Of a DNA stretch of 64,000 nucleotides, positions 44,377-55,259 are shown piece after piece. The position numbers were made by a program, and so were the translations under genes. The DNA is from Amaurobius ferox (lineage: Eukaryota > Arthropoda > Arachnida > Araneae > Amaurobiidae), in assembly GCA_951213105.1 (NCBI GenBank), contig OX578140.1:29698780-29762779 (forward strand), in the 5' to 3' direction. The notes under the pieces are model-generated. The model searched no databases, was not told the DNA's origin, and saw only the letters and a list, made by a program, of their open reading frames with translations. The number at the start of each line of letters is the position of its first letter. Positions within the stretch are counted from its first letter, which is position 1.

Positions 44377-45652
44377 ACAAGAAAGTTCAATCATGCTTAA
44401 AGCATTGATTATGAAACACTTTCCAACTTCAGTGCAATTTTATTTAAAAAAGTCGAAAATGCAATACATTCCTCAGTAATATTTTAAAACTTATCACAGT
44501 ACTACATTGATTTATTATATTTGAAAACTTAAACCTTCATTGAAAAACATGAACTTCATTCAAATGACGGCATTGAAATATAAATTACCTGGTTTAAATA
44601 TCTCTAAAATGCAATACATTCCACGGTAATATTTTTAAAACTATCATAATACTACGATAATTTATTATATTTGAAAACTTCATCGAAAACGACTGAAATA
44701 AATTCAAATGACGTCATAGAAGAAATAACACGCCTGAATCTCTCTATAAAAGCAGGATTTCATTCATAACTTTCTCCCATTCATTTCATTCATCACAATA
44801 CGATAATAATTTATTTTATTTAAAAATTAAGACCATGGAGCTACAATTCATAAACTCTATGCTTAAAACTTCATCGAAAAAAATCGTCCTTCTGTTTATA
44901 AAATCAATTAATATTTTATTCATATCAGCCATGCAGACTCCATGGACTGAATTATTTTGTGTTAAAGAAATACAGTAATTCTAATACAACTCATTCTACA
45001 TATTTTGCTGTTTACATTTTACATAGGTGAAAAATAGGTTTAGTTGTAGAAATAATCAAATTTGAATGAGAATTTAGACTCAAATATATTGTCATTCTGT
45101 TGTTTAAGTATGTAGATGCACAGAATTTAAGCAAAAATAAAGTAGTTTTAGGACGGATACAACACTCAATATGAATTAAAAAGAACTTTAAAAAATCGCG
45201 ATTTTGAAACAAGATAGATGCCATATATCATTTTGAAGTGGGTCATGTGATCGTTTCATATCAGATGTGTAATTATTATTTTAATTTTTATTTAAAAAAC
45301 TACTGAATATATTTCGCTGAATTTTTTTTTATATATTTTATGGAACAATTTGACTATTACCTTAAATTTTCGAAGCAATTTGTGAATTTTAAATCCGCTT
45401 AAAAAATGTTTGAAAAATTAGGTCCCATAGTGCTCAATGTATTTCATTTTTTCAACCCGGGTTCAATCCAAAACTAATTGGGTGATATTACTCATTTCGA
45501 TTCCCATAGGTCCTACAGACCGTCTGAACAACACACTAAAATTTCATTTTGATTAAGTCATTTTTACGGCAGTTATCGTGCTAACGGACAGACAGACAGA
45601 CAGAATGAACAAAGTCATAAACACTTTTCAACTTTGTTGTAAAGTGTTAAAA
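44377..45652 (-). mobile_element. Family-A repeat, inverted copy 3
   Basis: It begins with the reversed 3' end (ACAAGAAAGTTCAATCATGC) and ends with reversed ACAGACAGACAGACAG and the hairpin AACACTTTTCAACTTTGTTG, then TAAAGTGTT. Inside, a block with TGCAATACATTCCTCAGTAA occurs twice (44460 and 44612), as it does in the 51.3-kb copy. Confidence 0.88.
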
Positions 45653-45694
45653 ACAGATCCAATGTTATTTTCGTGCGAGACGATTTTTCGAAAT

Positions 45695-47108
45695 CACGGT
45701 GACCATATTTATAAAAGACCACTTTAGATAAAAGTACCACTAAAGACCACATAAGACCACTTTAGATTTTCTAATAATGCAGACGATTTTTGTTTAACTT
45801 CGGAGTTTATCTGTAACCTAAACCATCTGGAAAGGTTGAAAAGAAGGAAAAAAGGCAGAAATTCGGAATTGAACTGTGTGATTCGTTGGATTATTAAAAT
45901 GCCTCATGGAAGTGATTTGCCTGAAGTAGAAGTGAGAAAAGTTTGGTTCTCTACAATGGAAAAGGAAAGTCGGGACGTGAAATAAGTAAGATTCTTAATC
46001 GTTCTAAAACGGCTATTTACAATTTTTTGAGTAAAATAGAATTGTATGGAAAGCAGAAAAAGCAGTTATTAGCTCGTGATAATAGACAAATTTTCCACCT
46101 TGCAACGAAAAACTACCAGTCCACTTATAAAATAGCACAGCAGACAAGTAAACAAGTGTCTCATGTAACCTGTGTGGCGAAGTTTGGAGTCGAATGTTTA
46201 TGTTAAACTTCGGAATATGAAGCAAACCACGACTTCATAAACATCATAAAGAAGCCCGTCTGAAGTGGCCAAAGAATGTCATGTCCTGGAACTCTACGTG
46301 GAAAAATATAACAGTTTCGGACGAGAAAAAATTTGACTTAGACGGTCCGGACGGCAATAACTACTACTGGCATGACTTAAGGCAAGAATCTCGTGAGTTC
46401 TTCAGTAGGCAGATGGGTGGAGGTTCCGTTATGGTGTGGGGAGCTTTCTCATATGCAGCAAAATGCAATCTGCAAAGAGTTTATGGCAAAATGATCTCGG
46501 ACAGTTATCAACAAATGTTATGCGGGAGTCTGATTCCCTTCGGGCCACTTTTAGGAGGGCGGGAATAGAAGTTCCAGCAAGATAATGCTCCCAGTCATGC
46601 ATCTGAATCAACAAAAGCATGGCTCAAAAGAGAAACGATTGATGTTATATCTTGGCCCGAGCCTTAGCTCTGACCTAACTCTCATAGAAAACCTGTGGGG
46701 TTATTTGTCTCGAAAAGTATACGAAAACAACAAACAATATCATTCGGCATATGAACTGGAAGTCGCCATTATGGAGAAATAGGACAATATTCCAGAATCT
46801 GTCTTTAAAAATTTAATTAAAGCGATGCCAAATTGTGTGTTTCAAGTTCTTCAGAAAAATGGTGGAGCAACAACTTACTAAATTTGCTAAAACTTAGTTT
46901 CCACATGTGGTCTTATAATTTTGTAACAGGTATTTGTGCCACTTTTTGTTATATTTTTTTCTAAATGAATTTCGTACATGTAAGTTGCTAAATTTTATTT
47001 AAAACTTGTTCTGACATGGAGTAGTTTTGATTTTGAATAAAAAATATTTCATTAATTACCTAAATAACAAAAAGTCCCATGGTCTTATACTTTTGTAACA
47101 GACTGTAT
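45695..47108 (+). mobile_element. Tc3-like transposon, decayed
   Basis: The right end (47073-47108) is an inverted TACAGTCTGTTACAAAAGTA, then TAAGACCATGGGAC, bounded by TA. A second similar block lies inside at 46905-46932 (GGTCTTATAATTTTGTAACA). The left end is degraded: TATAAAAGACCACTTTAG and ACCACATAAGACCAC near 45710-45765. A transposase pseudogene lies between. The left end abuts a family-A copy. Confidence 0.7.
45900..46881 (+). pseudogene. Tc3-like DDE transposase, frameshifted
   Basis: It starts MPHGSDLPEVE, then shifts frame to LYNGKGKSGREISKILNRSK and TAIYNFLSKIELYGKQKK (HTH), and ARDNRQIFHLATKNYQSTYK. After another break: ITVSDEKKFDLDGPDGNNYY (first catalytic Asp within SDEKKF), GGGSVMVWGAFS, FQQDNAPSHASESTKAW (second Asp), LIENLWGYLSRKVYENNKQ (third, Glu) and a C-terminal MPNCVFQVLQKNGGATTY. 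All three acidic residues survive, and the losses are a few frameshifts and stops. This is the best preserved transposase in the window after the N-terminal frame at 31.7 kb. Resemblance to Tc3-type proteins (DEKKFNLDGPDG, W--LRKE) is strong. Confidence 0.88.
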
Positions 47109-47334
47109 AAACAGGTCTGCGTACCTGTAGCTAATCGTTTGCTAAGAGTTCGGGATACATTTTTAAAATGTTGTTAAATATATAAAAACATGGAGATGTT
47201 TCTTTATGAAATCTTTATTCAATTTACTAGAGATAAATTATTTGCCTGCACCATTAATGACTGTATTCATCTTTTATTAGCAGTACGTTTTATTGAAACA
47301 AAAATAAGATGCTCATGTAGTGAGAATACAAAAT

Positions 47335-47900
47335 CATCAACTTGGCAGTGCCGGGATGTGATTCCGCGGTCATAGCGCGGTAGGTCAGTATCATAACGTT
47401 GAGCTGAAAACGTCTCCAGTTCAAGGCATTTAGTGCTGCCTTATGAGCGTTTGATATAGTACTCCCCATTCCAATGAGTTTCGTTGAAGCCGGACGAAGT
47501 TGTCGTTGGGGTGCAGATGAGACGGCGAACTTAAAGTTGAAGTGAAGAAACTGTTGCAAACGGTCTCGAGTGAGTCACAAGGCCCAATAACGTACAGTGG
47601 TGAGGCGACGTCAGAGAATCTCGGAAGATATAAGTAAGTGTGGTGGCGCCATCTCATGGAAAGTACAGAAAGTCATTTTTTGAAATGGATATATAATTCT
47701 GAGTAAGCTAAAAAACTAGAAATAATTGAGAGAAGGATGCTTCGTGTTCGTCCAAGGTCAACAATGTAACGATAATACAAAATCAACTTGGCAGTGTCGG
47801 GGTTTGATACCGGGGCCATGGCGTGGTAGGCCAGTATCATAGCGTTGAGATAAAGATGTTCCCAGATCAAGGCAATTAATTCTTTATGAATGGTCACTAC
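47335..47900 (-). repeat. Two tRNA-like SINE copies
   Basis: 47341-47450 and 47791-47895 are alike (plus strand TTGGCAGTGCCGGGATGTGA versus TTGGCAGTGTCGGGGTTTGA; both have TAGG.CAGTATCATA.CGTT). On the minus strand the second reads ATGATACTGGCCTACCACG and then GGTATCAAACCCCG, reminiscent of tRNA boxes. The first is followed by a ~200-bp GC-richer part containing GGTGGCGCCATCTCATGG. It is probably a SINE family. Confidence 0.5.
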
Positions 47901-48154
47901 ATGTACCTGCGTACTCTTACCCTATTTTACCCTAATCAGCGACGTAATAACTAACAGAATTTCATTTCTACATAAGTCGTTGTCTGTTTTCTACGCAAAT
48001 CAAAGATAATTTTGAGACCAAAAAAAAGCCAAATTATTTTTTAAGGGGGAAACTTCTCAAAATCTTCAGTTAGCTTTATAGAACAATAACAATAATGGTT
48101 TTATCTTAATATCATTTTTTTTAAAAAAAAAGGGAACTATTAGAGGCAACTGAT

Positions 48155-48223
48155 AGATGTCTATTTGTACTTCTTTTAGAGGATTCCGAGAAAAACCTTT
48201 AAAAGAAGTTCAAATAGACATCT
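48155..48223 (+). repeat. Near-perfect 24-bp inverted repeat (hairpin)
   Basis: The left arm 48155-48178 begins AGATGTCTATTTGTACTTCT; the right arm 48200-48223 is its inverse except for one base. The loop is about 21 nt and allows a few more pairs. There is no element around it that explains it. Confidence 0.93.
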
Positions 48224-48394
48224 ATTTGCACTGATGAACAAAACTGAAGTTGAAAATTATTTTTAGAGAAAATAAATAATTGAATGATAGAATTTAATGA
48301 AACTGAGTATGTATATATATACAATCCTACGAGGAAAAAAACAAACATGAATGGTAAGAAATTAAATTTTCATATAACTGAATTTCAATTTAAA

Positions 48395-49035
48395 AAAATC
48401 TGACATGCTCAGCACAGGACTTTCCCTACATAATGCAGTGGGTTCACTTTTTCACCAGTTGGATTAGGATATACAAGCAACACAATGTTTTTCTCATTGA
48501 ATTAATACCACGTAAATTGAAATAAAGCACTTTTGGCGATTAAGTTAATGCAAGCAAAATTATTTATTCATACTTGCGTGTAAATTCTACATCAAAATGC
48601 AATGGACATTTAATTAATATTCCGTAAAACAAATAGCAGTTCGCTGGTCATGTGGCTTTAACATTTAAAACTATTGCAAAACATATTTTTTCGCGTGAAT
48701 GGAACGATCCAGATACACGAGCATGATGCTAACAGATTTGTCGTATAATATTGCACAAGGAAAGTGAACATATTTTATAAAACTTACAAATTTTTTTATT
48801 TTGTGTAATTTTTTGATGAATTTATTTGAAAATCATAGAATATCTCGTGAACGATTCATGCTAACGTTATAATACTTTCATCCTTCGTTTTGTAATGAAA
48901 ATTACGTTTGATATGATTATTTATTTAACATTATTAAAAAAACCAGGAATTTTAATAATTTTTTTTCTCGAAAATTCATTTGAATATCGAAGAAGGGTTT
49001 CAGAATATTTGATTGCGTTTAAAACCATTACGGTT
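48395..49035 (-). mobile_element. Family-B-like repeat, reverse, diverged
   Basis: It opens with AAAATCTGACATGCTCAGCA and GGACTTTCCCTACATAATGC. Internal sequence at 48690-48950 aligns with 23920-24170 (GTGAATGGAACG, GTGAACAT, TATCTCGTGAACGATTCATG). Confidence 0.6.
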
Positions 49036-49039
49036 ACAA

Positions 49040-49560
49040 TATTACTTTCCTCATATACCTAGTGTAATGTATAAGGAAAGCATTGTGACGGGATCGAAAA
49101 TATGAATTGGAGTTTTCGACGGGAGAGCCCGTTTCAAGGATCTCTGAACAGACGTTTTTGAGGTGATGTCTGTGTGTGTGTATGGAGACGATATCTTATG
49201 TACGAATGAAGCGATTTCAACAAAATTTGGTACAAAATTCACAATCAGTGAGTTCTGGAAGCCTATTGTTTTGACACGTAAACTAATATTCGGAACTTTT
49301 CTAAATTTTGAAGTGAAATTTTGAAAAAATCATCAAAAAATTAAAACATTCAATACAGTTACGTAAATAATCATTTCTTATGTAATTTTTATTTAGAAAA
49401 TGATTGACATAAACTTTAGAACTCTAGCACGAACCGTTATCGAGATATTTTGCATTTTTTACTGATTGTAATACGTTCCAAATTTTTTTCAAAATGTTTC
49501 ATTACTTCGTGAGAAAACGGGCAAATTGGGTGTCACAACTAAAAGCCGTGAGACATTGAA
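49040..49560 (+). mobile_element. Family-B-like repeat, forward, facing the previous copy
   Basis: ATTACTTTCCTCATATACCT then TAATGTATAAGGAAAGCATT is the hairpin end. Next come TTTTCGACGGGAGAGCCCG and TGATGTCTGTGTGTGTGTAT. Internal landmarks at 49250-49560 are the inverse of those in the 23.9-24.5 kb copy (for example GAACCGTTATCGAGATATTT). It lies immediately next to the reversed copy. Confidence 0.65.
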
Positions 49561-50217
49561 TAAATGAGTAATGTATTAAAAATAAAATTACAAGATTAGA
49601 CAATAGTTGGTTTATTTCTGCATTGCGAATAAACCAAGAGTGTTTTGCCAAATGAGAGCTTTGCCGGCGAAAATACTTAAACTATAGCAGTGGCGGTTCC
49701 ATCTAGTGTGGCAAGAAGTAATTAAAACGGAAAATAATATGGAAATACAGAAAATACGAACTTAAAATACGATGTAGAAAAGGAATAAGATAGTAAGAAC
49801 ACATTTACGCCATGCTGTAAATTAGAAAAATAAGGTGTTTCAGAAATTATCAACAAAATTATAGAAATAACAATAAAAACCTGAAAACAATTTGAATTAC
49901 CGAACTAGAAGAACATTCAGATTAATGGTTGATTCACAATAAAAAAATGCAATTATGTTTTGTATTTGGGTGGCCTCTCAGACAATTTTAGGTACCTTTA
50001 TTTCGATTTAAATATGACATCCAAAACAGAAAAGGAATTCAATAAATGTCGCAGTTATTAAAATTCTCGGAAGATAAGAAAATTTATTTTATAGATAGGT
50101 GAAGATTTTATACACCACCTTTCGGATTCATATTTTTTGTATTTAATTGCTGCTACATGTTTTATTTCTCTTATGTTGTCTCACACTATGTAGCTCCTCT
50201 ACTGCTGTAGTTTAGTA
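49561..50217. other. AT-rich stretch with no gene recognised
   Basis: GCAGTGGCGGTTCCATCTAG near 49688 resembles a hAT-type end, but no partner was found. Confidence 0.4.
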
Positions 50218-50476
50218 TTTCACTACAGTGGCAGCTCGTGAATTCAGGAATGGGCAAATTCAGCGGCGGGATTCCTTGTCCTCCTGAGCAACAAACATCA
50301 TCAAAACACATCACGCTACTGGCTCAAGTGTTGCTAGATTTATCTAAAAATAGATAAGCGAGTTTGAAAAATTCGAGAAATAATAATAATAATCACCCAT
50401 TCTGCCTATAACTGATGTGAAGCAGTGGTGATTCTGCGTCACCTGCTTCACCTCACGATCCACCATTGTTTCACTT
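50218..50476. mobile_element. hAT-like MITE, 243 bp, with 8-bp TSD
   Basis: Termini CAGTGGCAGCTCGTGA (50226-50241) and TCACGATCCACCATTG (50453-50468) are inverted repeats with 13 of 16 positions matching. Flanking 8-mers TTTCACTA (50218-50225) and TTTCACTT (50469-50476) match at 7 of 8 positions, the duplication length of hAT elements. It is non-coding. Confidence 0.8.
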
Positions 50477-50573
50477 TCACATCGTTAGACTGCTCATTGG
50501 CAATCTCTTGGCTTAATTTTACTTAAAGAAAGAAATCAAAGTACCATTAGTGGTGTCACGTCAAACTTCAAAT

Positions 50574-50674
50574 CACTGAATTAACTAATTAAATGACAAA
50601 TCTTAAAAACTAGTTAATAAAGTGACCTTTAAATCTGATTTTTACGATTTGTCATTTAATTAGTTGATTCAGTG
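50574..50674. repeat. 101-bp hairpin with 36-bp arms
   Basis: The left arm 50574-50609 (CACTGAATTAACTAATTAAA, then TGACAAATCTTAAAAA) is the inverse of 50639-50674 with two mismatches; the loop is 29 nt. It may be a tiny MITE or a hairpin transcript source. Confidence 0.92.
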
Positions 50675-50676
50675 AA

Positions 50677-51290
50677 GAAATCAATTATTTATCAAGTCGT
50701 CTGTTTCATTCATACTATGGTGCTTTTACGATTTAGTCATTTATGAGTGATTTCTTTAATGTTATTATGCAAAATCCAGTTCTGTATCTAGATTTCACCG
50801 TATATTCTAAAAGCTTATACTTTATTTTCACGACAAACAATATATATCATGAGCAATAAAATATTCCATTTGGTTAAAACTGCAGTGAAATATACATGCA
50901 TAGCATGTTTTGATAACAACAACAAACTGCAACATTCTACTTAGATAATGAAATGTGAAAGAGTGAAAAAAAAATAAAAATATATTCTCATAAAACGAAA
51001 GATTAAAGCACTGGCAAAGGCTTATTTTAGTAAAAATTTGGGAGAAAATGCAATTTATTTAATTATGTTTTCGTAAAATGTTTTCTTTCTATAGCAGCAA
51101 AAGCATGCTCCAGAAAAGATTGATATCGTTGATGCATATTTTAAAAAGTCAGGATATGAAACATTGTTGAATATAATTTTAAAAACAACTTTATAGAATG
51201 CTTTAGAAATTACAGTAGAACAAAAGCAGAAAATTACATTGAGATATTTTAATATAAATTGAAACTATAGTGTGCACAGCCATGTTTCAT
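50677..51290. other. AT-rich stretch with no gene recognised
   Basis: No supported feature by eye. Confidence 0.4.
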
Positions 51291-51294
51291 TTTT

Positions 51295-52606
51295 AACACT
51301 TTACAACAAAGTTGAAAAGTGTTTATGACTTTGTTCATTCTGTCTGTCTGTCTGTCTGTCTGTCTGTCCGTTAGCACGATAACTGCCGTAAAAATGAGTT
51401 AATCAAAATGAAATTTTAGTATGTTGTTCAGACGGTCTATAGGACCTATGGGAATATAAATGAATAATATCACCCAATTAGTTTTGGATTGAACCCGGGT
51501 TGAAAAAATGGAATACATTGAGCCCTATGGGACCTAATTTTTCAAGCATTTTTTAAGCGGATTTAAAATTCACAAATTACTTCGAAAATTTTAGGCAATA
51601 TTCAAATTGTTCCATAAAATATATAAAAAAAAATTCAGCGAAATATATTCAGTAGTTTTTTAAATAAAAATTGAAATAATAATAACACCTCTTATATGAA
51701 GCGATCACGTGTCAATGATATGAAACGATCACATGACCCACTTCAAAATGATATATGGCATCCATCTTGTCTCAAAATCGTGATTTTTAAAGTTCTTTCT
51801 AATTCATATTGAGTGTTGTATCCATCCTAAAACTACTTTATTTTGGCCTAAATTCTGTGCATCTACATACTTTAACAACGCAATGACAATATATTTCAGT
51901 TTAAATGCTCATACAAATTTGATTATTTCTACTATTAAGCCTATTTTTCACCTATGTAAAATGTAAACAGCAAAATATGTAGAATGAGTTGTATTAGAAT
52001 CGCTGTAATTCTTTAACACAAAATAATTTAGTCCATGGAGTCTGCATGGCTGATATGAATGAAATATTCATTGATTTTAGAAAGAGAAGGACGATAATTT
52101 TCGATGAAGTTTTACGCATAGAGTTTTACTTACTTGTAGCTCCATGGTCTTAATTTTTAAATAATATAAATTATTATAGTATTGTGATGAATGACATGAA
52201 TGGGGGAATTATTTATGAATGAAATGTTGCTTTTATAGAGAGAGCCAGGCGTGTTATTTTTTCTATGACGTCATTTGAATGGATTTCAGTTGTTTTCGAT
52301 GAAGTTTTCAAATATAATAAATTATCGTAGTATTATGATAATTCTAAAATTATTACCGAGGAATGTATCACATTTTAGAGATGTTTAAACCAGGCAATTT
52401 ATATTTTAATGCCGTCATTTGAATGAAGTTCATTTTTTTCGATGAAGGTTTAAGGTTTCAAATATAATAAATTAATGTAGTATTGTGATAAGTTTTAAAA
52501 TATTACCGAGGAATGTATTGCATTTTAGACATGTTTAAATAAAATTGCATTGAAGTTAGAAAGTGTTTCATAATCAATGCTTTAAGCATGATTGATCTTT
52601 CTTGTT
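51295..52606 (+). mobile_element. Family-A repeat, full-length copy 4
   Basis: Hairpin start AACACTTTACAACAAAGTTG, then AAAAGTGTT, CTGTCTGTCTGTCTGTCTG, GTTAGCACGATAACTGCCG and GAACCCGGGTTGAAAAAATG. It ends GTTTCATAATCAATGCTTTA, then TTGATCTTTCTTGTT. A ~140-bp internal block (ATTACCGAGGAATGTAT...) occurs twice at 52360-52510. It encodes no protein. Confidence 0.9.
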
Positions 52607-53136
52607 TAACACTTTACAAAGTAGTTGAAAAGTGTTTATGACTGGGTTCATTCTATCTGTCTGTCCGTTAGCATGATAACTGCCGTAAAAATAACTTTAT
52701 CAAAACGAAATTTTAGTATGTTGTTCAAACGGTCTGTGGGACCTATGGGAATATAAATGAATAATATCACCCAATTAGTTTGGATTGAACCCGGGTTGAA
52801 AAATGAAATACATTGAACCCTATGGGACCTAATTTTTCAAATATTTTTTAAGAGAATTTGAAATTCACAAATTGCTTCGAAAGTTTTAAGAAATATTCAA
52901 ATTATCCCATAAAAAGTAAAAAAAAATCAGCAAAATATATTCAGTAGTTTTTTAAATAAAAATTAAAATAATAATTACACCCTTTATATGAAGAGATCAC
53001 GTGACTATTATATGCATAGATCACGTGACCTACTTCAAAATAATATATGGCATCCACTTGTGCCAAAATCGTGATTTTTAAAGTTCTTTTTAATTCATAT
53101 TTAGTGTTGCATCCGTCTTAAAAGCGCGTTATTTTG
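52607..53136 (+). mobile_element. Family-A repeat, copy 5, tandem to copy 4, 3'-truncated
   Basis: It starts with the same hairpin block directly at the end of copy 4 (CTTGTT then AACACTTTACAAAGTAGTTG). It follows copy 4 for about 530 bp and breaks off at TAAAAGCGCGTTATTTTGG, where satellite E begins. Confidence 0.9.
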
Positions 53137-53765
53137 GCGTCTTGGGAACGCCATTGGACTGTACGTGTTATGGGAGAATAACGCGAGAACAGGAGCAGAG
53201 CAGAAATTTCAGATTTAACATGTAGTTGCTTTTACGACATATTTCAAATATTTATCGTTGTTTTTGCGGCATATTTTAACACTTATCTGGTAAGGCCGTC
53301 CAGAAATCGTCATAAGAATGTATTTGTTTTATAGGAATAATTCGAAAACAGGAGCGGCTCTAAAGTTCAAACTTAGTATGTTATTGTATTTTGTTTTATA
53401 TTTAATCCTTTAGATTTCGAACCTTATCGGGCTAGCTCGTTTTCGACTCGCCTCAAGAATGTACTCCTTTTATGGAAAAAACTCTAGAACTGGATTTAAA
53501 ATTTAATACGTCGTTGTTTTTTGTAGCATATTTTATTTTTTTTAATTTTGAATCTTAACCGGATATCATGTCATAAAAACCGGATATCAACCATATACTA
53601 CAACCATATTAACCGGATATCAACCATAAAAATGTAGTCGTTTCGGAAGAGTAACTCGAGAACTGCAGCAGCTAGAAATTTCCTAATTTTGCATGTCGCT
53701 GTTTTTCATGTATTTAATTAATTTAAGTTCATAGATTTAAGTGGTATGTTAAAATTCACACATTT
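53137..53765 (+). repeat. Satellite E array, second locus
   Basis: About four units of ~150 bp carry CGTCTTGGGAACGCC, AGAATAACGCGAGAACAGGA, TTCAAACTTAGTATGTTATT, AAGAATGTACTCC and TTGAATCTTAACCGGATATC. The last unit has a local duplication of AACCGGATATCA. The same family occurs at 19.1 and 63.0 kb. Confidence 0.8.
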
Positions 53766-54842
53766 AAGTTACATGCAAATCATAAAAGTAGGTACTTGTG
53801 TTTTACTTGTTAGATGTGTAGATTGATTTTATAGATAACTATTTGCATTGCCATGCTCCACTCGACATTCTCATACATACATCTTCCACATCGTTTAAGT
53901 GCTTTCGGTATCAGAATCAGTGCCAAAAAGGATATCTATATAATACAGTTCAGCGAGACTGACTGGCTAAGTGACGAATTTTCAACCCGAACTCCTGAAG
54001 GCAGAAACTTGAAAATTTACATACACGTGGAATTTGACCTATAAGAAGAGAGAAAAATCTAAAATCTGAGAATTTTGTTCCACAAATTTTTAAATCACGG
54101 AGTTTTTGTTAAAGCATTCTTTTAGCTACAGTTCAAGAATGGTTGGATACACAAAATTATTTTAATAACATAATGCGTAGAAAAAATATCCTAATTTTTT
54201 TTAATTAACTCTTATTTGTGTGCAAGTAACATTTTTAATATATTTCAATCTATAACTATAGCAGACGATTTTTTAAAACTATATTTTAAAATTTAAATTT
54301 TTAATAGAGTTTTCAATTTTAGTTGTAACTATAGTAGTTGTGTTGTGCTTCACATACCGAAATTGGCTGCTGGCTATTCTAATCAGATGATTAAAAACTA
54401 ATGTTTTAGTTAACTGATTTTTTAATTAAAATGTCTGAAAACGTCAAAAATAAGGAAAATGATATGTAATAAGTTTTTTTTTATATCGCAATTTCTATGT
54501 TAAACGAATTATACAATGCCCGATATTTTTATGCTTAAATTTGAAACGGCTTTTATTCAGAACTATTTTAAGTGTATAGGCGCCATATTCTGTGACATCT
54601 ATCCATTTTGCCATGGGGGAAATGGGTAGTATACATATATCTTTTCATGAGCTTATAATAGCATGTTATTATGAAAAAAATATTTTTCTTTTAAAACCCT
54701 TTAAATATTCTTTAAAATGTTCTTCAAGTTAGCAAGAATTGAGTGAAATGTATGATGTGGAAGTATTTGGCTGATTTCTATTAATACATGTTACACTTAC
54801 AAAATGGTGTGTGCATGTTCGCATGCGATTTTTTCATTCTCT
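53766..54842. other. AT-rich stretch with no gene recognised
   Basis: A 63-codon frame at 53853 has no recognised domain. Confidence 0.4.
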
Positions 54843-55259
54843 TAATATTAAGAACTGTTGTTGTTGAGACCCAGACCGTCCGACCTACCAGAAAGGTGTA
54901 AGGTAACCGTTTGGACGGCCGGGAAGTGCCACTCAATTTAGACCGGAACCCAGTGGGGGAGGCATCCACAGAGACCGTACCCTCCTTCCCCTACCACCAA
55001 CCTCTCGGAAGGACTTACGGACCCACATGTTTAACGTGATCGTACTCCGAATGGAGACGGCGGCAGTTGTGGCAGCGTGCAAATCCAGCGCGCAAACCAC
55101 CGGGCTACCGCGCCCGAAATGTGCCAACAGCACGCGGTGTTCCCAGGTGATCACCCACCTAAGTACTAACCGCGCCCGATGCTGCTTGACTTCAGTGATC
55201 TAACGAGAACCGGTGTTTTCAGCACGGTAGGACCGTTGGCGTATAATATTAAGAACTGT
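54843..55259 (-). mobile_element. 5S rRNA-derived SINE, full-length copy 2 with 16-bp TSDs
   Basis: The element 54859-55243 (385 bp, the same length as copy 1) is flanked by perfect TAATATTAAGAACTGT repeats (54843-54858 and 55244-55259). On the minus strand it begins GCCAACGGTCCTACCGTGCT and keeps ACACCGGTTCTCG, GAAGTCAAGCAGCATCGGGC, GGTGGGTGATC and CACCGCGTGCTGTTGGC. The second module reads GGGCGCGGTAGCCCGGTGGT, a better tRNA A-box match than in copy 1. The body and the ACAACAACA tail match copy 1 at well over 90% by eye. Confidence 0.93.
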
